From contig QKCR01000091.1 of the NCBI GenBank assembly GCA_003245575.1, positions 1-55,330 on the forward strand: a stretch of 55,330 bases of DNA, written 5' to 3'. The DNA is from Alphaproteobacteria bacterium. GTDB taxonomy: Bacteria; Pseudomonadota; Alphaproteobacteria; Micavibrionales; Micavibrionaceae. Positions 40,807-49,271 of the stretch are shown piece by piece; positions within the stretch are counted from its first letter, which is position 1, and every line of letters begins with the position of its first letter. The translations under genes and the position numbers were made by a program. The notes beneath the pieces are model-generated. The model searched no databases and was not told the DNA's origin. It saw nothing but the letters and a program-made list of their open reading frames with translations.

Positions 40807-42201
40807 TTATTTGCTCATATCCCCTAACAAGTTCAAGACTTCAACTGAAGATGTTTCAACCACGTCGATTTCCTTGAGGGCACCATCAACATCATTGTTG
40901 TTGTATTTTTGAGCAGCCTGAATACCGTGCTTATGAACTTCGATATGTGCTGCTTCAAGTTTTTTGAAAGAAGGCAAGTCTCTATAATCTTTAGACGCTT
41001 CGGAGTAATACCATTTACCCAAGCGGCAGGATTTGTGATCTGCCAGATTATTTGGATCAAGGTGAAGTCGCCCCGCAGCCATGGAGGAGAGCTTTTTCTT
41101 CCAGATAACATGGTCAGATTTGGCGAGGCTAACTGTTGTATGATCGAGTTCAAAATCCGGGAATTTTGAAATAGCAGCAACCAGATCTGTTTCCGATGCA
41201 TCCATTGAATCAAGCGTATGTCCGACCAGATCCAGACTTTCTTGGGTGGTTGTGGCAATTTCACTGACGTTGGACGAAATTTCCGATACGGCAGCATCCT
41301 GATCGCGGACGATAGACATGATTTCCCGCATTTGTTCGGAAACGCGCTCCGCATTTTCTTGAATATGCGAAATTGAGGTTTGGCTAACATCCAATTTTTC
41401 GCGTCCTGTGCCGACAGCATTAGCAACGTCTTCCATGAGGGAGGATATTTTGGCTGTAACATCCGTTAGAGCTTGAACTTTTTGCTTAATATCATCTGCT
41501 GACTCAGCCGTTTGTTCGGCAAGGCCTTTAACTTCACTCGCCACAACTGCAAATCCTTTTCCGGCTTCACCTGCCCGTGCGGCCTCGATTGTGGCGTTCA
41601 GGGAAAGAAGCTTCGTTTTCTCGGAAATGTCTGAAATGATTTTTAGGATACGATGGATTTCTTCTGTGCTTGTAACAAGCTCTTCTACTTTTGCACCGGT
41701 TTCGGAAACAACATTGGCGATCTGGTCATTAGCCATCCCAAGTTCACGAGAAGAATGTATACCTTCATTTACGAAGTCAGACATAGTCGAGGTATATTCC
41801 CCTACAGATTGAACTGTTTCAACGATTGAGCTGGATGAAGAAGAAAGTTCTTCCAAAGCGGCAGCCATCCCTTGGGAGCGGTGATTGATTTCTTGAGAAA
41901 TACGGTTGAGCTTCGCGCCATAATTACTGGCTTCATTAATGTGGACAGAGAGAGAAACAGTCCTCTCCATATCGGATTGGTAACGGCCCTTCATCTTGAG
42001 AACCGAGTCTTTGCAAGAGGTCAGACCGAATTCTTCACAAACCTGGACAGCTTGAGCGAACTTCCCTTCGCATAGCATTCCTAGCAAGCGCTCCATATCT
42101 GTAATCTGTGGGCCGGAAGGCGCAGCAGCCTCCGTCAGGGATACTACAGAAGCATCACTTTGCGAAGGAGAGGTTGATTTTGAGAAAAAAGAGAATGCCA
42201 T
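40807..42201 (-). CDS. Soluble chemoreceptor with C-terminal CZB zinc-binding domain
   Basis: 464 residues with no membrane segment. N-terminal ~90 residues with a Cys-containing '[20 protein letters not shown]' segment, a signalling coiled coil (about 95-340) with the conserved hairpin tip '[20 protein letters not shown]', and a C-terminal CZB domain (about 355-460) carrying the expected ligands: His in 'SDHVIW', Cys in 'CRLGKWYY', and 'HIEVHKHG'. CZB receptors sense zinc and oxidants such as hypochlorous acid. The methylation helices look normal, and the protein ends without a CheR pentapeptide. Confidence 0.9.
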   Translation of the reverse strand: MAFSFFSKSTSPSQSDASVVSLTEAAAPSGPQITDMERLLGMLCEGKFAQAVQVCEEFGLTSCKDSVLKMKGRYQSDMERTVSLSVHINEASNYGAKLNRISQEINHRSQGMAAALEELSSSSSSIVETVQSVGEYTSTMSDFVNEGIHSSRELGMANDQIANVVSETGAKVEELVTSTEEIHRILKIISDISEKTKLLSLNATIEAARAGEAGKGFAVVASEVKGLAEQTAESADDIKQKVQALTDVTAKISSLMEDVANAVGTGREKLDVSQTSISHIQENAERVSEQMREIMSIVRDQDAAVSEISSNVSEIATTTQESLDLVGHTLDSMDASETDLVAAISKFPDFELDHTTVSLAKSDHVIWKKKLSSMAAGRLHLDPNNLADHKSCRLGKWYYSEASKDYRDLPSFKKLEAAHIEVHKHGIQAAQKYNNNDVDGALKEIDVVETSSVEVLNLLGDMSK

Positions 42202-42336
42202 GTGTAAACTTTCAGAAGAGAGAGGAGCTGATAAATTTCTATATATTTATATTCTATCATATAGAAGGTGATACGCCTAGAGTCAGTCGCTTCTAAAGTT
42301 CCAATTTTGAGTGATTTGATGTCGCAGTTACTCTTT

Positions 42337-42360
42337 CGTAAAACAAAAAAACGTTTTACG
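42337..42360. repeat. Perfect inverted repeat with A7 loop
   Basis: CGTAAAAC / GTTTTACG, eight perfect pairs around AAAAAAAC, in the 203-base gap between the acidic unknown and the chemoreceptor. On the minus strand it is not followed by T's, so a regulatory site or cruciform is as likely as a terminator. Confidence 0.7.
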
Positions 42361-42404
42361 GCAAATTTAGGGAGATGATAAAAGAAGTGATGAGCCCGAG
42401 AGAA

Positions 42405-43175
42405 TTAGAAGTTTAAAGGGCTGTTTGCAAAAGGTGACAAAGGTGCGGGCTTGTCATCCACAAACACGACAGACTTAGGCTTTGCATCTGCTTCAGGCAC
42501 AGGTGCTGGTGCAGCAGAAGGATCACTTGTTGTTGCTGTAGTGCCACTGCTGGCTTTTCCAAAATCTGCCCCTAATTGGGCGTCGCTCTGAATACCGGGA
42601 CCGTACACAACGTCATGAGTGATCATTTCAATCCCATTGATGGAAGTGGACGCGTCAATAATAAGTTGTTCTGTATGAGTTGTGGTAATTGCGCCGTAAT
42701 AGGGGTCTACATAATGTTCCGATTGTGGATCATTAGCTGCATTATAGGTACAGGCGAAACCATCATCCCCAAATATTTCAGGGCTTTCTTCAACCATCTG
42801 CTCCCAACTTGTATATGTGAGTGGGGTATATAATTCATCTTGATGTGGATCAAAATCATATTCATCATAGTCGACGATCTCGGTCACCATGGATGCATAG
42901 TTCTGTCTGAAAGATGCGGCTTTTTGTTGCTGACGTTGCTGCTCTTTTTCAGGAGATTCATCGTCATCATGACCGTTCAGATAAATGCCAAGATAGTCTT
43001 TGTTTGCCCGACCTAGAATTCCGTTGTTGTGAATAAGTGGGTTGAACTTACTGGGATCGTTAATGAGCGCCTCTTCATGAAGGCGGAGCTGTTCATTATG
43101 ATCCAGATCACGATCAACCGAACCTGTATGTTCGATTTGTTTGTGATCGTCATGTCTTTCTTGTGTTTCGCCCAT
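42405..43175 (-). CDS. Acidic protein, function unknown
   Basis: 256 residues from the ATG at 43175; the GTG at 43184 is an alternative. Very acidic, with Asp/Glu/His/Gln clusters ('NGHDDDESPEKEQQRQQQKA', 'VDYDEYDFDPHQDELY'), a Ser/Thr/Ala/Pro tail and no signal peptide, membrane segment or catalytic motif. It looks largely disordered. AT-rich upstream region with TATACT at 43205-43200. Family not recognised. Confidence 0.6.
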   Translation of the reverse strand: MGETQERHDDHKQIEHTGSVDRDLDHNEQLRLHEEALINDPSKFNPLIHNNGILGRANKDYLGIYLNGHDDDESPEKEQQRQQQKAASFRQNYASMVTEIVDYDEYDFDPHQDELYTPLTYTSWEQMVEESPEIFGDDGFACTYNAANDPQSEHYVDPYYGAITTTHTEQLIIDASTSINGIEMITHDVVYGPGIQSDAQLGADFGKASSGTTATTSDPSAAPAPVPEADAKPKSVVFVDDKPAPLSPFANSPLNF

Positions 43176-43199
43176 ATTTTTCACACCATCTAATTGCGT

Positions 43200-43205
43200 A
43201 GTATA
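43200..43205 (-). promoter_or_regulatory. -10 element for the acidic unknown gene
   Basis: TATACT on the minus strand, 24 bases before the ATG; the -35 is weak. Confidence 0.35.
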
Positions 43206-43313
43206 TATATTTGACAGAAAACATTTAATTTTACGTAAATATTTGATTAACAGCCTTGAATTTACCCATATTTGTACGAAAATTGTCCGGGATGAAAAAT
43301 AGCTCGGCTTTTA

Positions 43314-43370
43314 TCACGGGTGGCAGCCATAAGCCCGTCTTGCGCCCTTTTCATTTGGGGCTGAGGGTGC
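43314..43370 (+). promoter_or_regulatory. Structured 5' leader candidate upstream of sucC
   Basis: Two consecutive potential stems: ACGGG/CCCGT (43316-43320 with 43334-43338) and GCGCCC/GGGTGC (43342-43347 with 43365-43370, one G-U pair). They lie 67-120 bases before the sucC ATG in an otherwise AT-rich spacer. Regulatory function is inference. Confidence 0.3.
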
Positions 43371-43437
43371 TATTTCAGAGGGGCAAAATTGCAAGAATGA
43401 TTCTCTTACGAAAATCTGTCTAACCGGAGAAAATAGA

Positions 43438-44643
43438 ATGAATATCCATGAATATCAGGCCAAAGAACTTCTGGCAAAATACGGCGTAGCTGTTCCGAAA
43501 GGAATTCCTGCAATGTCTGTAGAAGAAGCTGCTGCTGCAGTCGATCAACTTCCTGGGCCTTTGTATGTTGTAAAAGCTCAAATCCACGCTGGTGGACGCG
43601 GAGCTGGTAAATTCAAAAATAATCCGGAAGGCAAGGGCGGTGTTCGTCTGTGCAAATCCAAAGACGAAGTAAAAGCTGCTGCCGAAGCCATGATGAATCA
43701 GGTTTTGGTTACCAAGCAAACAGGCCCTGAAGGAAAAGAAGTTCAGCGTCTGTATGTTACTGACGGTGTGGACATCAAAAAAGAATACTACTGCTCAGTC
43801 GTAATGGACCGTGGCACTTCCCGCGTAACTTTCATGGTGTCTACAGAAGGCGGTATGGATATTGAAGAAGTTGCAGAAACACATCCTGAAAAAATTATAA
43901 AAGCTTCCATTGATCCTGCATCCGGAATGTCAGGCTTCCACGCTCGTAAATTGGCGTTTGGCCTAGGACTTGAAGGAGACGCGCTGAAATCAGCTCAAAA
44001 ATTCTTCGTTGCTCTCTATAAAGCATTCACAGAATTGGACTGCTCGATTGTTGAAATTAACCCGATGATCGTAACTGATAAGAACGAAGTTGTCGCCCTT
44101 GATGCGAAAATGAACTTTGATGAAAACGCGTTGTTCCGTCAGAAAGCTGTTGCTGAAATGCGCGACGAAACTGAAGAAGATGAAAACGAACGTGAAGCCA
44201 AAAACTGGGAACTGTCATATGTTCGCATGGACGGAAATATCGGTTGTATGGTGAACGGTGCAGGTCTCGCGATGGCAACCATGGACATCATCAAACACTA
44301 TGGTATGGAGCCGGCCAACTTCCTTGATGTCGGCGGTGGAGCAACGACCGAGCGTGTTACTGCAGCTTTCAAGATCATTCTCTCTGATCCGAAAGTTCGC
44401 GGTGTTCTCGTCAATATCTTCGGCGGTATCATGAAATGTGACATCATTGCCAACGGCATCATTGCTGCTGCAAAAGAAGTATCTCTCTCTGTTCCGTTGG
44501 TTGTTCGTCTTGAAGGAACAAACGTTGAGCTAGGAAAAGATATTCTGAACAACTCGGGACTGCCGATTATTGCAGCTGACAATCTCGATGACGCAGCTCG
44601 TAAAATTGTTGACGCAACCAAAAAAGCTTTGGCTGCTGCCTAG
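43438..44643 (+). CDS. sucC: Succinyl-CoA synthetase beta subunit
   Basis: 401 residues. N-terminal ATP-grasp part beginning [20 protein letters not shown] with '[16 protein letters not shown]' and the C-terminal CoA-ligase part with '[20 protein letters not shown]' and '[20 protein letters not shown]'. It makes succinate and ATP or GTP from succinyl-CoA with SucD. GGAG precedes the ATG, and sucD follows 21 bases later. Confidence 0.98.
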   Translation: MNIHEYQAKELLAKYGVAVPKGIPAMSVEEAAAAVDQLPGPLYVVKAQIHAGGRGAGKFKNNPEGKGGVRLCKSKDEVKAAAEAMMNQVLVTKQTGPEGKEVQRLYVTDGVDIKKEYYCSVVMDRGTSRVTFMVSTEGGMDIEEVAETHPEKIIKASIDPASGMSGFHARKLAFGLGLEGDALKSAQKFFVALYKAFTELDCSIVEINPMIVTDKNEVVALDAKMNFDENALFRQKAVAEMRDETEEDENEREAKNWELSYVRMDGNIGCMVNGAGLAMATMDIIKHYGMEPANFLDVGGGATTERVTAAFKIILSDPKVRGVLVNIFGGIMKCDIIANGIIAAAKEVSLSVPLVVRLEGTNVELGKDILNNSGLPIIAADNLDDAARKIVDATKKALAAA

Positions 44644-44664
44644 TAAAAGAGAAGGAATGAAACA

Positions 44665-45540
44665 ATGTCTGTATTAGTCAATAAAAACACAAAAGTGATC
44701 TGCCAAGGCTTCACCGGAGCGCAAGGCACATTCCACTCAGAGCAAGCCATCGCATACGGTACAAAGATGGTTGGTGGTGTAACACCCGGTAAAGGTGGAA
44801 CCAAACACCTTGATTTGCCGGTGTTCAACACAGTTCTGGAAGCTAAAGCGGAAACAGGATGCAATGCATCTGTTATCTATGTACCGCCACCATTCGCAGC
44901 TGATGCGATTCTGGAAGCAATCGACGCTGAAATCGAGTTGGCTGTCTGTATCACAGAAGGTATTCCTGTTCTGGATATGGTCAAAGTCAAACGCGCATTG
45001 AGCGGTTCAAAAACACGTCTTATCGGACCAAACTGCCCAGGTGTTATTACTCCGGGCGAATGCAAAATCGGGATTATGCCTGGTCACATTCACAAGCGCG
45101 GTAAGGTCGGGATTGTCTCCCGTTCCGGTACGTTGACATACGAAGCTGTTCACCAAACCACAGCTGCTGGCTTGGGGCAGTCCACCTGTATCGGTATTGG
45201 TGGGGATCCGGTAAACGGAACCAACTTCATTGATGCGTTGGATATGTTCTTGAATGACGACGAGACCGAAGCAATCATCATGATCGGTGAGATTGGTGGT
45301 TCTGCAGAAGTTGACGGCGTTGAATTCTACAAAGCACATGCCAAGAAGAAACCGATTGCAGGCTTCATCGCTGGCGCAACCGCTCCAAAAGGTAAACGCA
45401 TGGGCCACGCCGGTGCGATTATTTCCGGTGGTAATGACACGGCAGAAGTTAAAATTGCAGCCATGAAGGCCGCAGGCTTCGTAGTTGCAGAAACACCTGC
45501 GCACTTGGGTGAGGCAGTTTTGAAAGCAATTGCCGCTTAG
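44665..45540 (+). CDS. sucD: Succinyl-CoA synthetase alpha subunit
   Basis: 291 residues. CoA-binding N-terminal domain ('[20 protein letters not shown]') and the ligase domain with the phospho-histidine at about residue 248 in '[16 protein letters not shown]'. Forms the enzyme with SucC. A strong terminator 25 bases downstream separates it from the unknown locus that follows. Confidence 0.98.
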   Translation: MSVLVNKNTKVICQGFTGAQGTFHSEQAIAYGTKMVGGVTPGKGGTKHLDLPVFNTVLEAKAETGCNASVIYVPPPFAADAILEAIDAEIELAVCITEGIPVLDMVKVKRALSGSKTRLIGPNCPGVITPGECKIGIMPGHIHKRGKVGIVSRSGTLTYEAVHQTTAAGLGQSTCIGIGGDPVNGTNFIDALDMFLNDDETEAIIMIGEIGGSAEVDGVEFYKAHAKKKPIAGFIAGATAPKGKRMGHAGAIISGGNDTAEVKIAAMKAAGFVVAETPAHLGEAVLKAIAA

Positions 45541-45564
45541 GTTTTTAAGTAATATTCTTTATAG

Positions 45565-45589
45565 AAAGCGGGGGATTTCCCCGCTTTTT
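45565..45589 (+). terminator. Intrinsic terminator after sucCD
   Basis: AAAGCGGGG / CCCCGCTTT hairpin followed by T's, 25 bases past the sucD stop. Confidence 0.85.
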
Positions 45590-45661
45590 CTATTTTCCCA
45601 TTGCCTTCCTATGAATTTTTTGCATAACTAAAAGAAAAAATTCGAACAGGTCGAGAACATC

Positions 45662-46495
45662 GTGGCAGATTTTTTGAGACAGGCATGGGAATGCCTTGAG
45701 CATCATGACCATGCCGTGTCATTGCAGGAACGCGCTGAATATATCACCGAACTTCTCCAGTCCGATGGGGTGACGCATGAATATGACCTGGGTGATGAAG
45801 GACGTAAAAATATTAAAAGCCGCTTTGCTGATCGCCGCGTTGTCTTGAACACGGCTGCAATAGATTCTCTATTAAAAGTTCTCTTCGCACGGAGGCAACT
45901 TGTAACTGCAGCCCATACGTTATCCCACATTATTCAGAGCGAAGAGTTCGCACGTGCTTATGTCGGTTTATCAGGGGATATTGTTAAAGAATCGGATGAT
46001 TTAGGGGAAGCTGCTCGACAAATTTTTACACGAGAGGCATATCTGATTGCATACGAATTAAAGAGGAGCATGACTTTTCTGGGGCCTCCTGACCGATATA
46101 ATTCCGGATACCATTTTGATCTTCAAAAACTACACGCAGCCTTTTACAGGATGTGTGATAAATCAGATTTATTTACCTTTGAAGGAGCGCGAGCCGCAGC
46201 ATCACATCCTCTGGGGCTTGTTGCGGAAGAAGTCTCGAACTGTGCGATTGATCTGGCAAATGCACAATTGGAAGCCGCGCAGACTTTGGTTATCGCGGAG
46301 CATTTCTTGAAGGTGGCAAAACCTGAAAATAAGGCGCATGCGCTGTCTTCCGATGTTAAAAAAGGAGTGCATTTGAATGCACAATTTTATCTTAGGTCAT
46401 TAGAGCTTTGGCTGAATGCGGCTCAGAAATTTGAAAGCTATGCTCGGGAAATTTCCCCGGGCGTATACGGGCAAGTCCCTGAATATGAATTTTAA
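45662..46495 (+). CDS. Unknown gene 1 of the suc-locus cluster
   Basis: 277 residues, GTG start; a possible promoter (TTGCCT, 16 bases, CATAAC) lies at 45601-45628. The product is almost wholly helical and cytoplasmic: 'QAWECLEHHDHAVSLQERAE', 'AAIDSLLKVLFARRQLVTAA', 'AAQTLVIAEHFLKVAKPENK'. No catalytic motif, signal peptide or membrane segment. First of five consecutive same-strand genes between sucD and odhA. No family recognised. Confidence 0.65.
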   Translation: MADFLRQAWECLEHHDHAVSLQERAEYITELLQSDGVTHEYDLGDEGRKNIKSRFADRRVVLNTAAIDSLLKVLFARRQLVTAAHTLSHIIQSEEFARAYVGLSGDIVKESDDLGEAARQIFTREAYLIAYELKRSMTFLGPPDRYNSGYHFDLQKLHAAFYRMCDKSDLFTFEGARAAASHPLGLVAEEVSNCAIDLANAQLEAAQTLVIAEHFLKVAKPENKAHALSSDVKKGVHLNAQFYLRSLELWLNAAQKFESYAREISPGVYGQVPEYEF

Positions 46496-46537
46496 CATAA
46501 TTTAAAGTCCTCTATCGCTGAGGAGTGGGAAGTTGAA

Positions 46538-47434
46538 ATGTCAGTGTCACTAGAAGATTGTCTTGATCAACAAATTGTTCTTAGGAACGCATATGACGCG
46601 ATTGTAGGGCATGCAGAAACGCCGCTTCAAATGAAAGCGGCAGAGTTCTGTCTTGGTGAGTTGGCCGCCGCAGAAAACAGAAATGCGTCCTCCGCATCAA
46701 GGGTGCATGCGCTAACTATTTCGTTCTTGAAAAGGGCGCAGGTAAGGACTCGTTTTCATGTGTTTGCGCTGGCAGATTTGGTGCAGTTGGATCATGTGAG
46801 TAAGAAATTTGCACAAAATGAGGCGAGACAAAATCCGGAATCTTTAGTCTATAAAGGATGTCATGATTTGGTGGCGCGGCGGCGGGATCAAATCGTTAAT
46901 ATTCAAGTAAAAATGACAAATTTTGAAAGACTAAGGAAAGGGCTGTCCAAAGTATATCCTGTAATGGAAGATGAGGATAGGGAGCTGAAATGCATGCGTG
47001 CGAGCTTCAAAGTAGCGGCAAATAACTCGAACAATCATATCAAGTTAATCAATCTAAGGGATAAAACCGGAATAGTTGATTGGGATTACATGCTGGGAAA
47101 TAAACCTGCTGTGGCACCTGCGGCTGAATTAGCAGTCATGCAAGATAGACTCCTTCAATTTCTACCGGTAGAGGCAGATGCTGCCCAACAAGAAGCGCAT
47201 CAGGCATTAATATTTCTGGATATGGTTAGGTGCCATCAACATTGGCTAAAAACTGTGGCGGGATCAGCTTTTCCCCAAGAGGAAGTGGCTCAGCTAGCTG
47301 AGCTCGCAGGGTTCTTAGAAAATCATATTCAAATTGGGATGGAGGTATCTGAAGGGCTAACTGCTGATCTGGAAAAAGTAACCTCCATGGGACGGGTAAT
47401 CGCTAACCCGACAAAAATGCCCTCATTTAAGTAA
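46538..47434 (+). CDS. Unknown gene 2 of the suc-locus cluster
   Basis: 298 residues, preceded by GAGGAG and GGGAAG. All-helical and cytoplasmic, with 'DQQIVLRNAYDAIVGHAETP', 'RRRDQIVNIQVKMTNFERLR' and 'HQALIFLDMVRCHQHWLKTV'. No recognised motif. It follows gene 1 by 42 bases and precedes the three-paralogue block by 44. Confidence 0.65.
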   Translation: MSVSLEDCLDQQIVLRNAYDAIVGHAETPLQMKAAEFCLGELAAAENRNASSASRVHALTISFLKRAQVRTRFHVFALADLVQLDHVSKKFAQNEARQNPESLVYKGCHDLVARRRDQIVNIQVKMTNFERLRKGLSKVYPVMEDEDRELKCMRASFKVAANNSNNHIKLINLRDKTGIVDWDYMLGNKPAVAPAAELAVMQDRLLQFLPVEADAAQQEAHQALIFLDMVRCHQHWLKTVAGSAFPQEEVAQLAELAGFLENHIQIGMEVSEGLTADLEKVTSMGRVIANPTKMPSFK

Positions 47435-47478
47435 AAAGCCTCTTTGAAGGCGGTTGTTTTTGGGATATTCTACACTCC

Positions 47479-48042
47479 ATGACAAGTTTAGCTACATTAC
47501 CTGAAGATATTCAAAGTCTCATCGTAAAACTCCCGTTCCGCGTGGGGTATTACATTTCCGCGAGCGATACGACCGGAGGAGATGAAGCTGATGATGCAGA
47601 AATGCGCGCATTGGAAAATATCGTAACATTCTATGTTGAAGATACTTTGAAATCGGAGTTCGCGACGGAAGCAATGCTGGAAATGCTCCGGAAAAGAGAG
47701 CACTGGGAGGCATGGAAGGAGCATATCGAGATCGTTCCTGAAGAATGTTTGAAAATGTCCGAAGCTCTTATCGGATACATCGAATTAAAAGAAGTTGTCG
47801 CCTTCAAAAATAACCTGCTCGAAATAGCAATCTCTGTTGCACAGGCTTATCGCGAATTTGATCATAATGTTTCTACATTTGAAAAATTTTCTACCTATTT
47901 TGCTATTCTGTTGAAAAGAATTCAGGCGCTGATGGCAGGACAGGAAATTCAGTCTACGGATGCAATGCTTAATATTAGCCGTGAAGAAAAAATGGCAATC
48001 GGGCTATTGGCCGACTCATTAGGCATCCAGGTTAAACTCTAA
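47479..48042 (+). CDS. Unknown gene 3 of the suc-locus cluster, paralogue A
   Basis: 187 residues. Features shared with the next two genes: an aromatic/Ser-Asp block 'FRVGYYISASDTTGGDEADD', a W-x-x-W pair ('HWEAWKEH'), and the helix 'EIAISVAQAYREFDH', then a C-terminal helix after 'NISREEKMAIGLLADSLGI'. Helical and soluble. No clear ribosome site. First of the tandem trio. Confidence 0.65.
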   Translation: MTSLATLPEDIQSLIVKLPFRVGYYISASDTTGGDEADDAEMRALENIVTFYVEDTLKSEFATEAMLEMLRKREHWEAWKEHIEIVPEECLKMSEALIGYIELKEVVAFKNNLLEIAISVAQAYREFDHNVSTFEKFSTYFAILLKRIQALMAGQEIQSTDAMLNISREEKMAIGLLADSLGIQVKL

Positions 48043-48063
48043 TCAATTTATCGCGAGGACAGC

Positions 48064-48609
48064 ATGTCGGGCTTGCAAAGATTTGTTCCAAAAGAGCAGG
48101 AATTACTCTCTGGGATTTTATACCGTATCGGGTATTGGATTTCCCATGTTGATGATACGGATGAGGGAGATGAATCAGAGCAAATCGAACATCGCCAGTT
48201 AATGGGGTCGTTACAAAAAATATCTAAAGCAGCCAAAGCAGGTGCGCTTGTAAACGAAATGGCCTCGGAGTCTCTTCGGCAAGAGCAAAGCTGGGGCCGC
48301 TGGCAAGATATGAATGATGCCATTCTCGATGACGTATCATTTGCGGCAACCTTGGTAAAAGGGCAGGGTACGCCTGAGGAATATAATGTGTTCTCGAAGG
48401 CGTGTATGATGATTGCAACATCTGTTGCACACGCTTTCCGGGAAGAGCCGGACAATATGCCTGAAAATGACGGGTATTTCTCGTGGCTGGCTGAAAAGGC
48501 GAATAATCTGGTTATGTCCCTGACAGATAAAGAGGGGATGAAAGATCTTAATGTTTCTCCCGAAGAAGATAATGCACTGCATGCGCTATGGGACATTCTT
48601 AGAAAATGA
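48064..48609 (+). CDS. Unknown gene 4 of the suc-locus cluster, paralogue B
   Basis: 181 residues, AGGA six bases before the ATG. It has the family features 'YRIGYWISHVDDTDEGDESE', 'SWGRWQDMN' and 'MIATSVAHAFREEPDN', ending 'VSPEEDNALHALWDIL'. Clearly homologous to genes 3 and 5. Its stop overlaps the start of gene 5. Confidence 0.7.
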   Translation: MSGLQRFVPKEQELLSGILYRIGYWISHVDDTDEGDESEQIEHRQLMGSLQKISKAAKAGALVNEMASESLRQEQSWGRWQDMNDAILDDVSFAATLVKGQGTPEEYNVFSKACMMIATSVAHAFREEPDNMPENDGYFSWLAEKANNLVMSLTDKEGMKDLNVSPEEDNALHALWDILRK

Positions 48610-49124
48610 CCTTGCCGCTTAATCCGAAAGAAAAACAGGAACTGGCGCGCATTATGTTGCGATGTGCTATGTGGGTTTCTATCTCGGATGAGGCCGGAGG
48701 TAACTCCTCTCAAAGTGCAGAAGAGCGTGTTTTGAAACGTCGTATTCAGACGCTCTATAAATCAGCAAGAACAGGAACAGATGAAAGGGAAATTCTGGGG
48801 GTTATCCTCTCGAATACCCAATATTGGCGGGCATGGTGTGAAGATTTGATTTCCCTGATGCCCGAGATTAGGTCAGTCTCCCCAAGATTTCCTATCCCGA
48901 TGCGAAAAATTGCCTTGGGGTTGGCGACAGATGTGGCTACCGCTTTTGAGGAGCGTTCGGCTTTATCATCCTTCTTAATGCGCACAGGTTTGCGGTTTAA
49001 ATCCATCTTTTCAAAGTCAGATTCCTTTCTCTCCCCTGAGGAGAGAGCAAGCATTTCCGCCAGTGAAATGGCAGCTTTGAAGGAGTTAGCTCTGGCTCTG
49101 GAAATATCGGATTTTCATATTTAG
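48606..49124 (+). CDS. Unknown gene 5 of the suc-locus cluster, paralogue C
   Basis: 172 residues, overlapping gene 4 by four bases (ATGA). Family features: 'LRCAMWVSISDEAGGNSSQS', 'YWRAWCEDL' and 'GLATDVATAFEERSA', ending 'ISASEMAALKELALALEI'. The first block's position is shifted (A-M-W for G-Y-W), so this copy is the most diverged. odhA starts 147 bases later. Confidence 0.7.
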   Translation: MTLPLNPKEKQELARIMLRCAMWVSISDEAGGNSSQSAEERVLKRRIQTLYKSARTGTDEREILGVILSNTQYWRAWCEDLISLMPEIRSVSPRFPIPMRKIALGLATDVATAFEERSALSSFLMRTGLRFKSIFSKSDSFLSPEERASISASEMAALKELALALEISDFHI

Positions 49125-49271
49125 GAATCCCTCTTGTATCTGGGACAATTTAACCCAAATTAACCTGAGAATTCTGAGTATTTTTTCTCAAACGGGGCTG
49201 TATTCCCGTATGACAAAAGTGCTAATATCTCCAACCAATTCATCCGTTGATAACAATTTAGAGAACAAGAC

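Noticed and set aside
40833-41462. 209-residue frame inside the chemoreceptor gene
   Set aside because: Shadow of the receptor in another frame of the same strand.
46492-46505. TTAA-x-TTAA pair resembling a CtrA box
   Set aside because: Spacing is six bases, not seven, and it lies at a gene end.
49149-49163. TTAACCC...TTAACC repeat upstream of sucA
   Set aside because: TTAA halves are six apart; only one mismatched reading gives N7. No flagellar or cell-cycle link.
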